Counted from the first letter of the stretch, positions 31,145 through 42,559 are shown. The stretch: DNA of 64,000 nt from Bryopsis sp. KO-2023 (GCA_030272585.1 BSYQ01000007.1:252001-316000), one strand, 5' to 3'. Notes: generated from the sequence alone by a model not told the origin. Made by a program: numbers and translations.

Positions 31145-34100
31145 GTATGTTAGGTAAACTCGCGGGATGTGAAGTTAAGGGGAAGCCTGCGAGTTCGAGG
31201 AATTCTAGGAATTCGAGGGATTTTTCGTTGGAAGAAACGTCCAAGGAACCGACTAGACCTGATAACCAAGATAACCTAGAAGTCCATTCATTTGATGGGA
31301 CAGATTTAGACATGACTAAGTTCGGATTTCTAGCAGTGGCTGAAACTGATAACCGAACTAGACAACTGATTACTGTGAAAGGGGAAATCTCAGGTTTTGC
31401 AGCTGAGATATTAATAGACTGTGGAGCAACTGATTGCTTTTTGGCTCGGAAATTTTGCGAGAAAAATAAGCTGGAATTAGAAGCACAAGAAGAAAAAGTT
31501 AGCCTGGCTGGGGGAAGTACCTTAGAATCAAAAGGGAAGATCAGGGCTACTCTCAGATTTGGAGATTTGGCTAGTAGGGAGATTTTTCATGAAATGTCTC
31601 TTGCTAAGTATGATGCTATATTGGGAAAAACTTGGCTGGCTAAGCATAATCCCCGGGTTGATTTTCGAACGAATGAGGTAGTGGTTTCAGACGGGCTGAA
31701 AGAACATTTGATTCCTCCGGCAAACCCCGGAGAGGAGGAAGAGGAACAGTGTGTGCTGATGGTGTTTGAAACATGTTTGAGCAGAACTGACTCTGAACAA
31801 AATGTTTCCAGACAAGCTGAACTTACAGCAGAAATCAGACAGGAATTTCCTAACACTTTTGTGGAAGAATTACCCAGTGAGATACCCCCTTCCAGAGGTA
31901 TCGAACACACGATCCAGTTGGAACCAGGCACGGTTCCACAAAGTAAAGCACCTTATCGACTAGGCATCAAGGAAATGGCAGAACTGAAAACTCAGATTGC
32001 AGCCATGTCGGGAAAAGGGTTTATTCGACCGAGTAGATCACCTTGGGGAGCACCGGTAATTTTTGTACCGAAGAAGAACGGGAAACTACGCATGTGTGTA
32101 GATTATCGGGCATTGAATAAGGTGACGGTGAAAAACGCTTATCCGATTCCGAGGATAGATGAACTGATAGATCAGCTTCATGGCGCAAAATACTTCTCAA
32201 AAATAGATTTGTGTTCGGGATACTATCAAGTCAGGATGGCGAAAAAGGATTGGGCGAAAACTGCTTTTCGAACTAGATATGGATCTTACGAATACACAGT
32301 TATGCCAATGGGTTTGACAAATGCACCAGCAACTTTTATGAATGTGATGAACGATGTTTTTCGACCACATCTGGATAAGTTTGTTATAGTTTATCTCGAT
32401 GATATCTTAGTTTACAGTCGGAACTGGGAAGAGCACAAGGAACATCTTAGACAAGTGTTTCAGCTACTCGAAAAACACAAACTTTACGTTTCACCGGACA
32501 AATGTGATTTGGGGATGACAGAAGTCGAATTTTTGGGACACATAGTCGGAAGAGAGGGACTCTCCGTGGTACCTAAGAAAGTTTTAGCCATTAAGGAGTG
32601 GGCACAACCTCAGACAGTTCGGGATATTAGGTCGTTTTTGGGTTTAGCGAATTATTATCGGAAATTTATTAAGGGATACTCTGGGATTGCAACGCCGTTA
32701 CATGAACTAACAAGGAAGGAAGTTAAATGGCAGTGGACTGAAAGTCAGGAGAAAGCGTTTCAGACGCTAAAGAAGAGCATGCAGGAGGCACCTGTGTTAA
32801 TAATTCCAGATCCGGAGTTGAGTTTTGAAGTAACTACAGACGCATCGGATTTTGCTATTGGAGGAGTTTTGACGCAAGATCAAGGTCAGGGGCAACAACC
32901 AGCCGCGTTTGAAAGTCGGAAATTAAATTCAGCTGAAAGGAATTATCCGACACACGAAAAAGAACTGTATGCGATAGTCTATTGTTTGAAAACTTGGCGA
33001 CATTATTTGGGGGCGAGGAAATTTGTGGTTCACACGGACCACGCTCCGCTGAAATATATTCAGACGCAGCCTAAACTATCCAGTAGACAGGCTAGGTGGA
33101 TGGAAACTTTACAGGAATTTGATTTTGAGATTAAATACAAACCTGGAAAAGAAAATACAGTTGCAGATGCATTAAGTCGAAGGTCGGAAATGGAATTAAA
33201 CGCTGTGGCAAAAGTCCGAGCAGGCGTAGTATTTCAGGATCAGGTTAGACTTGCGTATCAAGGGGATGAACATTGCAGAGAAGTTATAGCTAATTGGGAA
33301 GCTGGTGAAAAAGATCCGCGTTATAGGTGGGATGGCACAAAATTGTGGTATAGTCTGAAAGACAAATGGTTTTGGTATATTCCAAAGGACAAAGAAATTA
33401 GACAAACAGTGTTGGCTGAATGTCACGATCAGGCTGGACATTTTGGGAGACACAAGACTGTCGCAAATGTTCGAAAAAGATATTATTGGCCTAGATGCAC
33501 TGAGGATGTCGAACGATATGTTAGGACTTGTGTTGGTTGTCAGAAAAACAAGTCTAGCACTCAAAAACCATTGGGGTTATATCAGCCAATTCCAGTTCCA
33601 GACGAACGCTGGAAAGAAGTTTGTTTAGATTTTGTGGGACCTTTACCTATGACACAAAAGGGTCATGATTATTTAGTGGTTATGGTCGACCGTTTTAGTC
33701 GAATGATCCACTTGGTAGCCACCACTACTGCAGTTACAGCTAGTGGGGTAGCTGAAATTTTCTTTGATACAATTTTCAGACATCATGGGTTGCCAGAGGC
33801 TATTATTTCTGATCGAGATACTCGTTTTACAGGCCAGTTTTGGCGAAAACTGTGGGAATTAGCGGGAACTCGTTTAGCCATGTCATCGGGATATCACCCT
33901 GAAACTGATGGAATGACTGAAAGGGCAAATCGAGTAGTCGGAGACATGTTGCGAATTTATATTTCGACCATAGGGGGTGATTGGGACACTAAATTAGTGG
34001 CGGCTGAGTTTGCTTATAACTCATCCGTTCACTCATCAACAGGTTTTACACCTTTTTATTTGGTTTATGGGCAACATCCCAGATCCCCTCAGGATTTGTT

Positions 34101-34686
34101 AGACTCAGGTCCAGTTTCAGATGAATGGTGGACAGTTTGGGCTAAAAGTTTACAGCTGGCTCGGAAAGCGATTTTGAAAAGCCAACAGCGACAGAGGGCT
34201 GTCGCAAACCGAGGGCGGAGGGATGCAAGTTTTGCATTAAATCAGTATGTCTTTTTATCGACAGCTGATTTACCTTTACCGCCAATGATGGGCCGGAAGT
34301 TGGTATCTAAGTTTTGTGGACCTTTTAGAATTATTGATATTGTGACATCAGTAACTTACAGGTTGGAACTTCCTAATCACTGGAAAATACATGATGTTTT
34401 TCATGTTTCCAAGCTAAAAGCATTTGAAGATGGATCAGAAGAGTTTCCAGCCAGGGCTATTTCTCCACCTCCAGATCCAGTGGTGTTGGAAGGAGTCGAG
34501 GAATATATCGTCGAAAAGATCAAGACACATCGAACCAAACGGCGGAAAAAGAAGAATGTGACAGAGTACTTGGTTTCCTGGGAAGGATACGGATCGGAAG
34601 AGGACCAGTGGCTCCCGTCACATCACTTGGGTAATGCGCAGCAAGTGCTGCAGGAGTATTTACGTCAAAAATCTTCCATGGACTAG
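31141..34686 (+). CDS. pol: A2 pol polyprotein
   Basis: Nearly identical to the A1 pol: protease, RT with YLDD, RNase H, integrase with HHCC and DDE motifs, and a chromodomain at the end. About 1,181 residues, ATGA overlap with gag. An uninterrupted frame. Confidence 0.97.
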   Translation: MSMLGKLAGCEVKGKPASSRNSRNSRDFSLEETSKEPTRPDNQDNLEVHSFDGTDLDMTKFGFLAVAETDNRTRQLITVKGEISGFAAEILIDCGATDCFLARKFCEKNKLELEAQEEKVSLAGGSTLESKGKIRATLRFGDLASREIFHEMSLAKYDAILGKTWLAKHNPRVDFRTNEVVVSDGLKEHLIPPANPGEEEEEQCVLMVFETCLSRTDSEQNVSRQAELTAEIRQEFPNTFVEELPSEIPPSRGIEHTIQLEPGTVPQSKAPYRLGIKEMAELKTQIAAMSGKGFIRPSRSPWGAPVIFVPKKNGKLRMCVDYRALNKVTVKNAYPIPRIDELIDQLHGAKYFSKIDLCSGYYQVRMAKKDWAKTAFRTRYGSYEYTVMPMGLTNAPATFMNVMNDVFRPHLDKFVIVYLDDILVYSRNWEEHKEHLRQVFQLLEKHKLYVSPDKCDLGMTEVEFLGHIVGREGLSVVPKKVLAIKEWAQPQTVRDIRSFLGLANYYRKFIKGYSGIATPLHELTRKEVKWQWTESQEKAFQTLKKSMQEAPVLIIPDPELSFEVTTDASDFAIGGVLTQDQGQGQQPAAFESRKLNSAERNYPTHEKELYAIVYCLKTWRHYLGARKFVVHTDHAPLKYIQTQPKLSSRQARWMETLQEFDFEIKYKPGKENTVADALSRRSEMELNAVAKVRAGVVFQDQVRLAYQGDEHCREVIANWEAGEKDPRYRWDGTKLWYSLKDKWFWYIPKDKEIRQTVLAECHDQAGHFGRHKTVANVRKRYYWPRCTEDVERYVRTCVGCQKNKSSTQKPLGLYQPIPVPDERWKEVCLDFVGPLPMTQKGHDYLVVMVDRFSRMIHLVATTTAVTASGVAEIFFDTIFRHHGLPEAIISDRDTRFTGQFWRKLWELAGTRLAMSSGYHPETDGMTERANRVVGDMLRIYISTIGGDWDTKLVAAEFAYNSSVHSSTGFTPFYLVYGQHPRSPQDLLDSGPVSDEWWTVWAKSLQLARKAILKSQQRQRAVANRGRRDASFALNQYVFLSTADLPLPPMMGRKLVSKFCGPFRIIDIVTSVTYRLELPNHWKIHDVFHVSKLKAFEDGSEEFPARAISPPPDPVVLEGVEEYIVEKIKTHRTKRRKKKNVTEYLVSWEGYGSEEDQWLPSHHLGNAQQVLQEYLRQKSSMD

Positions 34687-34780
34687 CTCCTGTTTTCCTG
34701 AGTTCGGGTTGAGTGTGTGCGAGTGCGAGTGTGTGCGAGAGACAGTTTGGAGTTCGAAAAAGAAAAAGAAAGCAGACAAC

Positions 34781-35719
34781 ATGGTTGAGTTTGGTGGAGG
34801 AGTCAAAGCACTGTTGGAGGAGATTAAAAAGAATGCTGGAGCGATCGAGGGAGTGTCGGAAAGGATCAACAAAATGCTGGAGGAGTACCTGAAGGAAGGA
34901 ACCAGACTGGAAAGAATCCAAGAAAGAGATGAGCAGGAGGCCCTGGAAAAAATGGCAAAGCTGGAGGAGGAAAAAGAACAACTCAAGCAAAAGATCGGCG
35001 AGCTGGAAGAAGAAGGGGGATTTCAGGCGGAAAGAGATAGCTGGGAGGCTGAACGCACTCGGTTGCTCGACGACCGGGCGAAATATTTGGCGGAAAATGA
35101 GGACCTCAGCGTAAAATTGGCGATGGCGGAAACTTCAGCGGACGCGGCGAAAAGAGAGGCGGAAAAGCTGCTGATGGAGGGGGCAGATGAGGAAATGCGC
35201 CACAAGCTCGACGGGGTCGAAGACAAGCTGCGGGAAGAGCAAATGCGGAACCAACAGCTCAAGGGCCAGGTAGACTTGTTGAAGAGTATGGTGGAGTCCA
35301 TGTCGGGAAAACCAAGCGGAGAAGTGAAGCACGAAGAGGGGGAAAAACACACTTGCGTGTTTTGTCGCACCCCAAGCAGCAACTGTCAGCCGACCGGAGA
35401 AGACTGCCAACGGCACTGGGTGTGCTCGAATATCGGGTGTCGGGATCGAGTGTGGCTGAGTATCAGTCTGGAAGTCGATGAGGAAAAACGAGACTGGCGG
35501 AGAATGTGGGTACCAGCTGAAACAGGGCCACCAATGGTGCTACACTCGGAAACCTGCAAACTCTGCGCCTTGGGTTTCAAGTTGGGGTCGGATTATACTC
35601 GGGGAGTGTATTTAAAGGCCAAGCGGACCGTGGGCCCCCTGAGAAAATTCGAGGCAGCCGAAGACGATGCAGAACCAACGGACTACGATGGGGATTGGGT
35701 CGTCAATGAGCCAGGCTGA
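34781..35719 (+). CDS. A2 post-pol ORF: coiled coil plus Cys/His cluster (3' end lost to B1 insertion)
   Basis: An N-terminal coiled coil of about 220 residues is followed by a cluster of Cys and His pairs: CVFC, then C..H..VC, then CKLC, spaced like a zinc-binding fold. The frame ends at the border with B1, which entered the gene. The upstream frame overlaps the end of pol, but the ATG at 34781 is taken as the start. A protein of similar build follows pol in family B. Confidence 0.75.
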   Translation: MVEFGGGVKALLEEIKKNAGAIEGVSERINKMLEEYLKEGTRLERIQERDEQEALEKMAKLEEEKEQLKQKIGELEEEGGFQAERDSWEAERTRLLDDRAKYLAENEDLSVKLAMAETSADAAKREAEKLLMEGADEEMRHKLDGVEDKLREEQMRNQQLKGQVDLLKSMVESMSGKPSGEVKHEEGEKHTCVFCRTPSSNCQPTGEDCQRHWVCSNIGCRDRVWLSISLEVDEEKRDWRRMWVPAETGPPMVLHSETCKLCALGFKLGSDYTRGVYLKAKRTVGPLRKFEAAEDDAEPTDYDGDWVVNEPG

Positions 35720-36136
35720 TAGTGAAGCTTGTGGGTGACGCAATAGTGGTCGGCTGTGTTGGTTGGATTCGTGATAACTTGCTGGCTAACGCAAGTATAC
35801 TTGTGGGGTTTGTTGCTTTAGACAACTCTCTAGCTAGCGCGGTTGTGAACGCTACTAGAGCACTTGGGTTGGGAAGTGATTGCGTCAGGCAAACACTTAA
35901 CACACACACACACAAACACACACACAAGCGGGAACACACCAATCCCACGAATCCCGAGTTCTTACAACTAGAATGGAATGTCAAAACAACGAGTGGGCCT
36001 CTTAAGTACCCCTAAGTGTAGTACGCTGACGCATGCCCCAAACTCTGGGTCTAATCTGTCTTACTCGTGAACCCACATGCGTCAGCCACCCTCGGCTCTA
36101 TCCCAAACTACCTCGTATAGCGCTAAAAGACTAACA
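35717..36136 (-). repeat. B1 3' LTR (420 bp)
   Basis: On the minus strand it runs TGTTAG...CTATCA. It contains a CA/GT microsatellite and an inverted pair of CTGACGCATG-type sites. A polypurine tract (minus strand GCGGGGGGGGCGTA) abuts it at 36137-36150. Confidence 0.93.
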
Positions 36137-36331
36137 TACGCCCCCCCCGCAAAAAGTGGGCGCCCACGCACACCAAAACACAAAGAAAAACAAAAACACA
36201 AAAACACAAACACAAAACTCACCCACTCCCATACCCACACCCAACTGTCTTGGACCTGTCTCTTGCTCTGACGTCTCTGACAGCTGCTGCACGCACACAC
36301 TTGGTCGACGATAACTCCTTTTCCCTCCTCC

Positions 36332-38113
36332 TTAACGCTGTTCCTGCGTTTGCGCTTGCTGCACTGCACGATACCGGACACAGGGATCAAATGCGGCAGC
36401 CACCCTCTTGGATTTTAGGAATGGCAGATCCCTTGTGATGCCGGACACCTTGAGCTGCCGCTTCACACACATGTTGCAGTGTGGCAACTTCTCGTGCTCA
36501 GCCGGGAACGGAGGGATTTCTTCGAACGTCGAGCGTGTCAGCTTCAACATATGGGCAGGTAGAGAGAATGGGGAGACGGTGGCGATGGACTTGTTGTCCA
36601 CTTCCGCGACTTTTTGGACCGCCGTGACGATGCGCCCCAGCATCGAGTATGCCAACCAGTGAGCATCACACACGAGGTGATACCCACAAGGAAGGACGGA
36701 ATACTTCTTCTGCGTCAGCCGCTGAGCACTTGCTTGCATTGGGCTTCTCCCGCACCAAATGCACATGGGCAACTCGTGAAAGTGCCGGTTGCCGCGGTAA
36801 TTTTGCAAGGCTCGGTCCCTGGGGTTAGTATATTGGACCTTCGGCCATTTCTCTGACGCAGTGATGGGGTTGCAAGCCTCCTCGATATCCTCTCGTGACA
36901 GGTTCACTTCGCTGGGTGCAGCATCCACTTTGTCTTGAGCAGCCGCCCTTAGTCTTCTGAGCTTAACCTTTTCTCGGAAAGCCCGAAGTGCTGCTTCTGT
37001 TGGAGCTAACTCCAACGGTGGATGGACCGCACGCTGAACCTCTGTCACCTGGCTTGGCCCTTCATCATTCCTTATTTCCCCGTCCTCCAGTTCAGAACTA
37101 GGACCTTCGAGCCTAGGAGGTGGACTGCCGAAGTCAATTTCTTCGTTAAAATCCAAGTCCAAAAGCTCCTCCTCTCTCATGTCGAATAAGTCCTCCCCCG
37201 GTGCTATTGCGGTAGCCTCATCTCCGGGAGTCTGAACTGTTGGTGCTGGTTGTGAGGGTGCTGGAGTCTTTAATGCGGCAGCCTTTAACTTGAGTAACAA
37301 GTTGGCTCTTGCTGCATCTCCAGGCATACGATCCCTCGGTGGCTCACCACCTTCATCGTCACCGTCCTCTCGCCTTCTCTTTCCGTGTGGATCTTCATCC
37401 CTACACGGCGAGCTTGGGCGTTTGTTTTTCCCTTTCCCCTTGCCCTTGCTTGAGCCTCCCGCATCATCGTCCTTGGACGGTTCCAGATCAAGTGTTGCGT
37501 TTGACAACAGAACTTGGACTTGGCGATCCAGTTCTTCGCGTACCCGTGGTGCTGGTACCGCCGGGTTCAAACGCAGCATCTTGTCCGTTGTTTCGCTCTG
37601 CACTTGAAGTTTTTCAGAGCCGTCTCTGAGGGACTCTCCCAGCAAATCGATCTGCAGCTCTTGTTCTGCCAATTCCTTCTTAAGGTTATTGGCTGCTGCA
37701 CTCCACGCGGTTGCTACAGCTCGCTGCAGCGTTTCCTCTACCGCGGTAAATCGATCCACTATTCCCCCGAGAGCTTGTTTACGGAGGTCATTCTCACGAT
37801 GGTTAGCCATCATGTGAGATTGGAACCGCTGCTTCTTCAGCTTCATGGCTTCCAATTTTTCTTCCAAGACCTTGGTCTTGTCCTCCGCTTCTTTCTTTTC
37901 CGCCTCCGCCTTTTCCTTGGCTTTCTCCGCTGCCTCCTTCGCAGCCTCAGCTGCTTTCGTCCGGTCACTCAACTCTGAGAGCTGCCGGGTTAAGGCCTCA
38001 TTGTTCTGCAGCACTTCCTCTGCGGTCGACGTAAAGTGCTGCAGCTCCTCTTCTTTTTTAGCTACCTCCGCTTCCAATCTCGCAATAATTGCGGCGGGTG
38101 TATCGGCAGCCAT
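36332..38113 (-). CDS. B1 post-pol ORF: coiled coil plus Cys/His cluster
   Basis: About 593 residues from MAADTPAAIIARLEAEVAKK. Residues 1-150 form a coiled coil (AAKEAAEKAKEKAEAEKKEA), the middle is basic then acidic and likely disordered, and the last third holds CIWC, a CGYHLVCDAHW group and CNMC, spaced like a zinc-binding fold. No signal peptide or membrane segment. It corresponds in place and build to the post-pol ORF of family A. Role unknown. Confidence 0.75.
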   Translation of the reverse strand: MAADTPAAIIARLEAEVAKKEEELQHFTSTAEEVLQNNEALTRQLSELSDRTKAAEAAKEAAEKAKEKAEAEKKEAEDKTKVLEEKLEAMKLKKQRFQSHMMANHRENDLRKQALGGIVDRFTAVEETLQRAVATAWSAAANNLKKELAEQELQIDLLGESLRDGSEKLQVQSETTDKMLRLNPAVPAPRVREELDRQVQVLLSNATLDLEPSKDDDAGGSSKGKGKGKNKRPSSPCRDEDPHGKRRREDGDDEGGEPPRDRMPGDAARANLLLKLKAAALKTPAPSQPAPTVQTPGDEATAIAPGEDLFDMREEELLDLDFNEEIDFGSPPPRLEGPSSELEDGEIRNDEGPSQVTEVQRAVHPPLELAPTEAALRAFREKVKLRRLRAAAQDKVDAAPSEVNLSREDIEEACNPITASEKWPKVQYTNPRDRALQNYRGNRHFHELPMCIWCGRSPMQASAQRLTQKKYSVLPCGYHLVCDAHWLAYSMLGRIVTAVQKVAEVDNKSIATVSPFSLPAHMLKLTRSTFEEIPPFPAEHEKLPHCNMCVKRQLKVSGITRDLPFLKSKRVAAAFDPCVRYRAVQQAQTQEQR

Positions 38114-38228
38114 TATGTTTGTCGGAAAGAAAGATATAAACAACGGTTTGTGCGTCTTTAGACTCTTTTTTTACTCAGGAGCTCGCTCCGTTTACACAAA
38201 CACTAGGGCAAAATGGTTCGAGGGCTGC

Positions 38229-38240
38229 GCTTATAAGGCT
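38229..38240. promoter_or_regulatory. Possible internal promoter before the B post-pol ORF
   Basis: The approximately 450-bp gap between the pol stop and the post-pol ATG holds CTTATAAGG, a TATA-like box about 120 bp ahead of the ATG. The same is found in B2 at 56,191-56,199. TTATAA is symmetrical, so direction is not settled. The next gene could instead be reached by splicing. Confidence 0.3.
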
Positions 38241-38564
38241 GGGTGACTCGTACACTTTCCTCGTTGGGTTATTGGGGTGAGACACCAACGTTTCGCTCGG
38301 TTGGAGTCTCGTCAAGACCACCTCAACACGTCACTTGATAGGGGTTTTCTCGGAACAACCACACTATCTCGAATGTGACATCGTTTGCCCGGTTTTTAAA
38401 GTACTACTGAAGCTACACTTACTGCGCCAGCCAAATAACTTAGGCACCTAACGCATTAAAGTTAAAGAGTTGGTTTGGAAGTCGACAGAGTTTTTCTAAG
38501 GTATCCTTTTTCGCGCCCCCTTGCTATAAGGAGTTCCACCTTAGCCATCAAACACTCTGTTTCC

Positions 38565-41500
38565 CTATTCTCTTCCTTTCTGCAACTCTTTTCTTTCTTT
38601 CTCTTTAAATGCGCGAAGTATATCTGGTGCGTTAACCAGATTAGCTTCAGGTTCCCAAGTAGCGTCAAGTAGATCGTATCCTTTCCACAGCACTAGGTAT
38701 TCGCGATTGCGTTTACCTCTAGCCCTTAGGATATTTTCGACCTCATACTCTACTTCGCTACCAATCAACTCTCCTTCTGGAGGTTGTATTTGCCTGCTGT
38801 TATCACTCGAGGCGTGATAACGCTTGAACTTAGAAACATGAAACACTGGGTGAATGAGCCATGTTTCCGGAAGTTGAACTCTGTAAGCCACCTTTGATAT
38901 TTTCTCCACAATTTCAAAGGGACCCACAAATCGACGGCGCAGTTTTGGACTCACTTTGTTCAAAGCAGCCAACGGAATAAAACGGCTTTTTATCAGGACT
39001 TTATCCCCTTTCTCAAAAGCAATATCTTTCCTCTTCTTGTTTGCACTCACACACATTCTGTGTTGTGCTCTAGAGTAATATGCTTTTGCGGTATCTAAGT
39101 CCTGTGCCATCCGTGCTACCATTGTCTTAACTGCTTCCACTTGAAATTGCGTTGCCGTCCCACCAATGTTTGGTGTTTCTGGATGGTACCCATACATCAA
39201 GTATGCAGGTGCGAACCCTGTACTCGCATTCACTGCATTGTTTGCTGCAAACTCTGCTGTAGGTAAATACTCAACCCACTTATGGGGATACCTCTCAGCA
39301 TATGGCCTTAAGAAATTTTCCAGAGTACGTATGGTAACCTCACTCTGCCCATCTGTCTGAGGGTGGTAAGCTGTACTCATACGAATCTCTGTACCCAGAG
39401 CTTTAAAAAGCGTCTGCCAGAACTTGCTGGTAAAGCGAGGGTCTCTATCAGACACAATCACTTTAGGTAGGCCATGGTTGCGGTAAACATGTTCGATAAA
39501 AAGTTGGGCGTATCCTGCAGCGGTAATCTCTTTAGTACATGGGGCGAAATGCACAAACTTGGTAAGTCTATCGACAAAGACAGCTACAGCAGTAAACCCA
39601 TTGGATGCTGGTAGATCTGTCACCAAGTCAGTGGTAATTTGCTCCCACTTCCGCTCAGGTATTGGCAGGGGTTGAAGTAAGCCCATAGGCTTCTGTGTGT
39701 CAGCCTTTATTTGTTGGCACACAGGGCATTCGCGCACAAATGCCTTCAACTCATTCATCCACCCCTTCCACCAATATCGCCGCGCTAGGATTTCTCCTGT
39801 TCGCGCTGGTCCTGTATGGCCTGCTGAAGGTGTCTCATGGCACTCCTTCATAATCTTATTGCGCTGGCCTTTAGGAACCACCACTTTCTCGACTAATCCT
39901 CTCTTTGGGACCGTCCAGAGTATTCCCTCTCTGAGGAAATATCCCTCAACTTCCTCGCCACTCTCAAGCTTCCGCAATATCTTCACCAAGGAGTTATCAG
40001 CTTGGAGGGCTTGTTTCCACTCGTCTTGGCTTGCTTGATGCACTTGCCAAGTGGAAATGTTCATCGCAGTTTCCACGGGCTTAGGAACACTGCGGGAGAG
40101 AGCATCTGCTAACACATTAGCCTTGCCTTTGATATAGGAGATCTTGGGGTTGATCGAAGTCAGGTACCCCGCCTCAAGCCATCTTGCTTGGGTTCTAGAA
40201 AGGTTCCTCTGCGACAGAATATGCGTCAGAGGTTGGTGGTCAGTGAACACTGTTACTCCACCTGCACAACCTTCTAGATAATGTCTCCACTGCACCATCG
40301 CATAACATATTGCACACAACTCTTTGTCGTATGGTGCATAGTTAAGCTCGGCAGGCTTGAATCTACGTGAGAGGTAAGCTATTGGCTGTAGCCCCTCTCC
40401 ATGATCCTGTGTTAACACGGCACCGATGGCCTCATTCGACGCATCAGTGATCACAGTGTAAGGCAGTGACGCATCTGGAAAAATAAGGACGGGAGCTTGA
40501 CTTAGACGCTTTTTCAGTTCATTGAATGCGCCACGCTCAACCTGTCCCCATCTCCAGGGATGGTCTTTTTTCACTAAGTCATGGAGTGGTCCAGCAACAT
40601 GTGCAAACTGGGGAATGAATTTCCTGTAATATGAAACCATTCCAAGGAAACTACGTACATCGCTAACACTCTGTAGTTCCTTCCACTCCTTCACTGCCTT
40701 CACTTTTTGTTCCTGTGGTTCTAACCCACTTCCGCTAATGCGGTAGCCAAGATAGTCTACTGTGGCGACAGCCAGCTCACTTTTACTTGCCTTAGCAAAA
40801 AGCTGATATTCTGCTAGTCGCGACAGGACTTTCTCTAAGTGTTCGGCATGCTGTTCCATGTTTTCAGAGAAGATGAGTATGTCATCGATAAAGACAACAA
40901 CAAAATCATCTAAAAACTCTGTGAGTAGGTCTTGCACTAGAGTTTGGAATTGCGCTGGGCAATTGGTTAGCCCAAAAGGCGCTACCAAAAACTCAAAGTG
41001 ACCGTATCTCGTGCGGAACGCTGTTTTATCTGTATCAGATGGCCTTACTGGAAATTGCCAGTAGCCTGATCGCAGATCTAACTTTGAGAACACTTTGGCT
41101 TTGAACACTCTATCCATCAATTCTTCTGGCAGGGGTAAAGGATATCGGTTTTTCACCGTCACCTTATTAATCCACCTGTAATCCACACACATCCTTAAGC
41201 CTCCATCCTTTTTCGGTACAAACAGGATTGGCGCGCCCCAAGGGGACTCGGATGGTTTGATTTTCTTCTGTTCCAGAAGGTAGTCCACTTGTGCTTTCAC
41301 TTCATCCAGCTCTGCTGGTGAAAGCTTGTATATTGGACGATGGATAGGTGTTGGATCCTCCAGGTCTATCTTAAACTCATGACCTTTTCTCTTCGGAGGG
41401 ATCCCTGGGGGTAGATCACGAGGGAACACACCACGGTGTGTTTCTACCACCTTTTTAATTTCGGCAGGGGTGTCTGAACGAATAAGTTTGCCAATCTCAT

Positions 41501-42305
41501 CCTCAGTGTTGAATGGCTGTGTTCGCTCTATTGCGTCAGGCAATTCATGTTGGCCTAAAGCTTTCTCTTCAGACTCTTGCACTACAACCATGAATGCTGT
41601 CTCTGTTTTGAGATGACGCATCATTCTCTTAGCTGAACACTCAGTCACCGGCACTTCCTGCAGTATCGACTGTACTTTTCGTTCAGGTTCAATACTCTCT
41701 TGGGTTGGATGACGCAACGGGAGATGAAACACTTGGCTGTTTTTGCAAACTGAAATCTCATTCTGCTGAAAGTCTATGCGGGGATTTTCTTTCTGCAACC
41801 AAGGCATGCCCAAGATTAGGTCATAACCAAGGTCTGGGAACAGATCCGCTTTCATTTTGCACTTCAGCCCTCCTATCTTTACTCGGAGGTTGTTACAGCT
41901 GCCAGCCAGTTCTTTAATATCTCCGTTTGCCAACATTGCTCTCTTTGAGCTTGGTGTAATCGACAACCCGAGATCACGCGCTACCTTATCATTGATATAG
42001 TTTGCGGTACTTCCACAATCAATGAATGCATAAAGGTCCGTGGTCTTGATCCGTGCTTTTACTTCGTACCCTCTCACAGGCACTTCTTGAATTTTTAACA
42101 GAGGGCATGTGTCACCCTTGGTTGACGAAGTTGATCGAACTTCTGACACATTAACTCGCTCTGTGGTAGACCGCTGGGTTGTTTCTGACCCACTATCGTC
42201 TACGTCTGCAGGCAGGGACTCCTGTAGACTACTCTGCGACTCCAATGAGCCCACAGATTCACTAACAGAGGGAAGAGATGCAGATGACGCATGAGGCGCG
42301 TCCAT
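38565..42305 (-). CDS. pol: B1 pol polyprotein (PR-RT-RNaseH-IN-chromodomain)
   Basis: 1,246 residues from MDAPHASSASLPS; the frame is open further upstream, so the natural product may begin earlier or come from the gag RNA by a frame change known in this group. Domains: protease (AFIDCGSTANYI), RT (VDYRWINKVTVKNRYP and FIDD), RNase H (ITDASNEAIGAV, FTDHQPL), integrase zinc motif (HETPSAGHTG ... CPVCQQ), DDE core (SDRDPRF, AYHPQTDGQSE) and chromodomain (EYLVLWKGYDLLDATWEPE). Clearly a different lineage from family A. Confidence 0.96.
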   Translation of the reverse strand: MDAPHASSASLPSVSESVGSLESQSSLQESLPADVDDSGSETTQRSTTERVNVSEVRSTSSTKGDTCPLLKIQEVPVRGYEVKARIKTTDLYAFIDCGSTANYINDKVARDLGLSITPSSKRAMLANGDIKELAGSCNNLRVKIGGLKCKMKADLFPDLGYDLILGMPWLQKENPRIDFQQNEISVCKNSQVFHLPLRHPTQESIEPERKVQSILQEVPVTECSAKRMMRHLKTETAFMVVVQESEEKALGQHELPDAIERTQPFNTEDEIGKLIRSDTPAEIKKVVETHRGVFPRDLPPGIPPKRKGHEFKIDLEDPTPIHRPIYKLSPAELDEVKAQVDYLLEQKKIKPSESPWGAPILFVPKKDGGLRMCVDYRWINKVTVKNRYPLPLPEELMDRVFKAKVFSKLDLRSGYWQFPVRPSDTDKTAFRTRYGHFEFLVAPFGLTNCPAQFQTLVQDLLTEFLDDFVVVFIDDILIFSENMEQHAEHLEKVLSRLAEYQLFAKASKSELAVATVDYLGYRISGSGLEPQEQKVKAVKEWKELQSVSDVRSFLGMVSYYRKFIPQFAHVAGPLHDLVKKDHPWRWGQVERGAFNELKKRLSQAPVLIFPDASLPYTVITDASNEAIGAVLTQDHGEGLQPIAYLSRRFKPAELNYAPYDKELCAICYAMVQWRHYLEGCAGGVTVFTDHQPLTHILSQRNLSRTQARWLEAGYLTSINPKISYIKGKANVLADALSRSVPKPVETAMNISTWQVHQASQDEWKQALQADNSLVKILRKLESGEEVEGYFLREGILWTVPKRGLVEKVVVPKGQRNKIMKECHETPSAGHTGPARTGEILARRYWWKGWMNELKAFVRECPVCQQIKADTQKPMGLLQPLPIPERKWEQITTDLVTDLPASNGFTAVAVFVDRLTKFVHFAPCTKEITAAGYAQLFIEHVYRNHGLPKVIVSDRDPRFTSKFWQTLFKALGTEIRMSTAYHPQTDGQSEVTIRTLENFLRPYAERYPHKWVEYLPTAEFAANNAVNASTGFAPAYLMYGYHPETPNIGGTATQFQVEAVKTMVARMAQDLDTAKAYYSRAQHRMCVSANKKRKDIAFEKGDKVLIKSRFIPLAALNKVSPKLRRRFVGPFEIVEKISKVAYRVQLPETWLIHPVFHVSKFKRYHASSDNSRQIQPPEGELIGSEVEYEVENILRARGKRNREYLVLWKGYDLLDATWEPEANLVNAPDILRAFKEKERKELQKGRE

Positions 42306-42559
42306 CTCATCCGGTGTGCTTTCCTTCTGTTCATTTTTCCAATCGCAGTTGTCATGTGCCGATTGGGTAGATGTGGAGAGTGTCTCTGTTCTCTCTTCAC
42401 GCGGTGTACTAGTCCGCTCCTCAGGTTTTCCGCTGTGAGTACAAACCTTTTTCGAGGCACCTACTTTTGATCTATGCTTCCTACGCCGCCTACGAACTCT
42501 GTTTCGCTTACGACGTTTGCGTCGGCCAGGCTCAGACGAAGCAGTTTCCTGCCTGGCGG

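Larger units (their letters stand above)
28182..35716 (+). mobile_element. Ty3/Gypsy chromovirus A2 (left part; rest outside the window)
   Basis: A family A element on the plus strand: 5' LTR 28182-28751, primer site, three small ORFs, gag, pol and most of the post-pol ORF. Element B1 is inserted at 35716/35717, so the rest of A2 should follow B1 to the right of the window. Its gag region carries a 465-bp hAT-type MITE. The copy is therefore interrupted twice. It is very similar to A1 and A3 and is young. Confidence 0.93.

Noticed and set aside
34634-34780. Upstream start for the family A post-pol ORF inside pol
   Set aside because: The frame is open, but the part that overlaps pol is just the pol chromodomain tail in another frame; the ATG after the pol stop is the simpler choice.
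20063-35716. A1 and A2 as one simple inverted segmental duplication
   Set aside because: Each has its own LTRs, and the flanks (GTAGA, CCTGT) and LTR marker fit two insertions followed by recombination better.
21149-35719. Post-pol ORFs as envelope genes
   Set aside because: No signal peptide, membrane span or glycosylated ectodomain features; the products are coiled-coil and Cys/His proteins.
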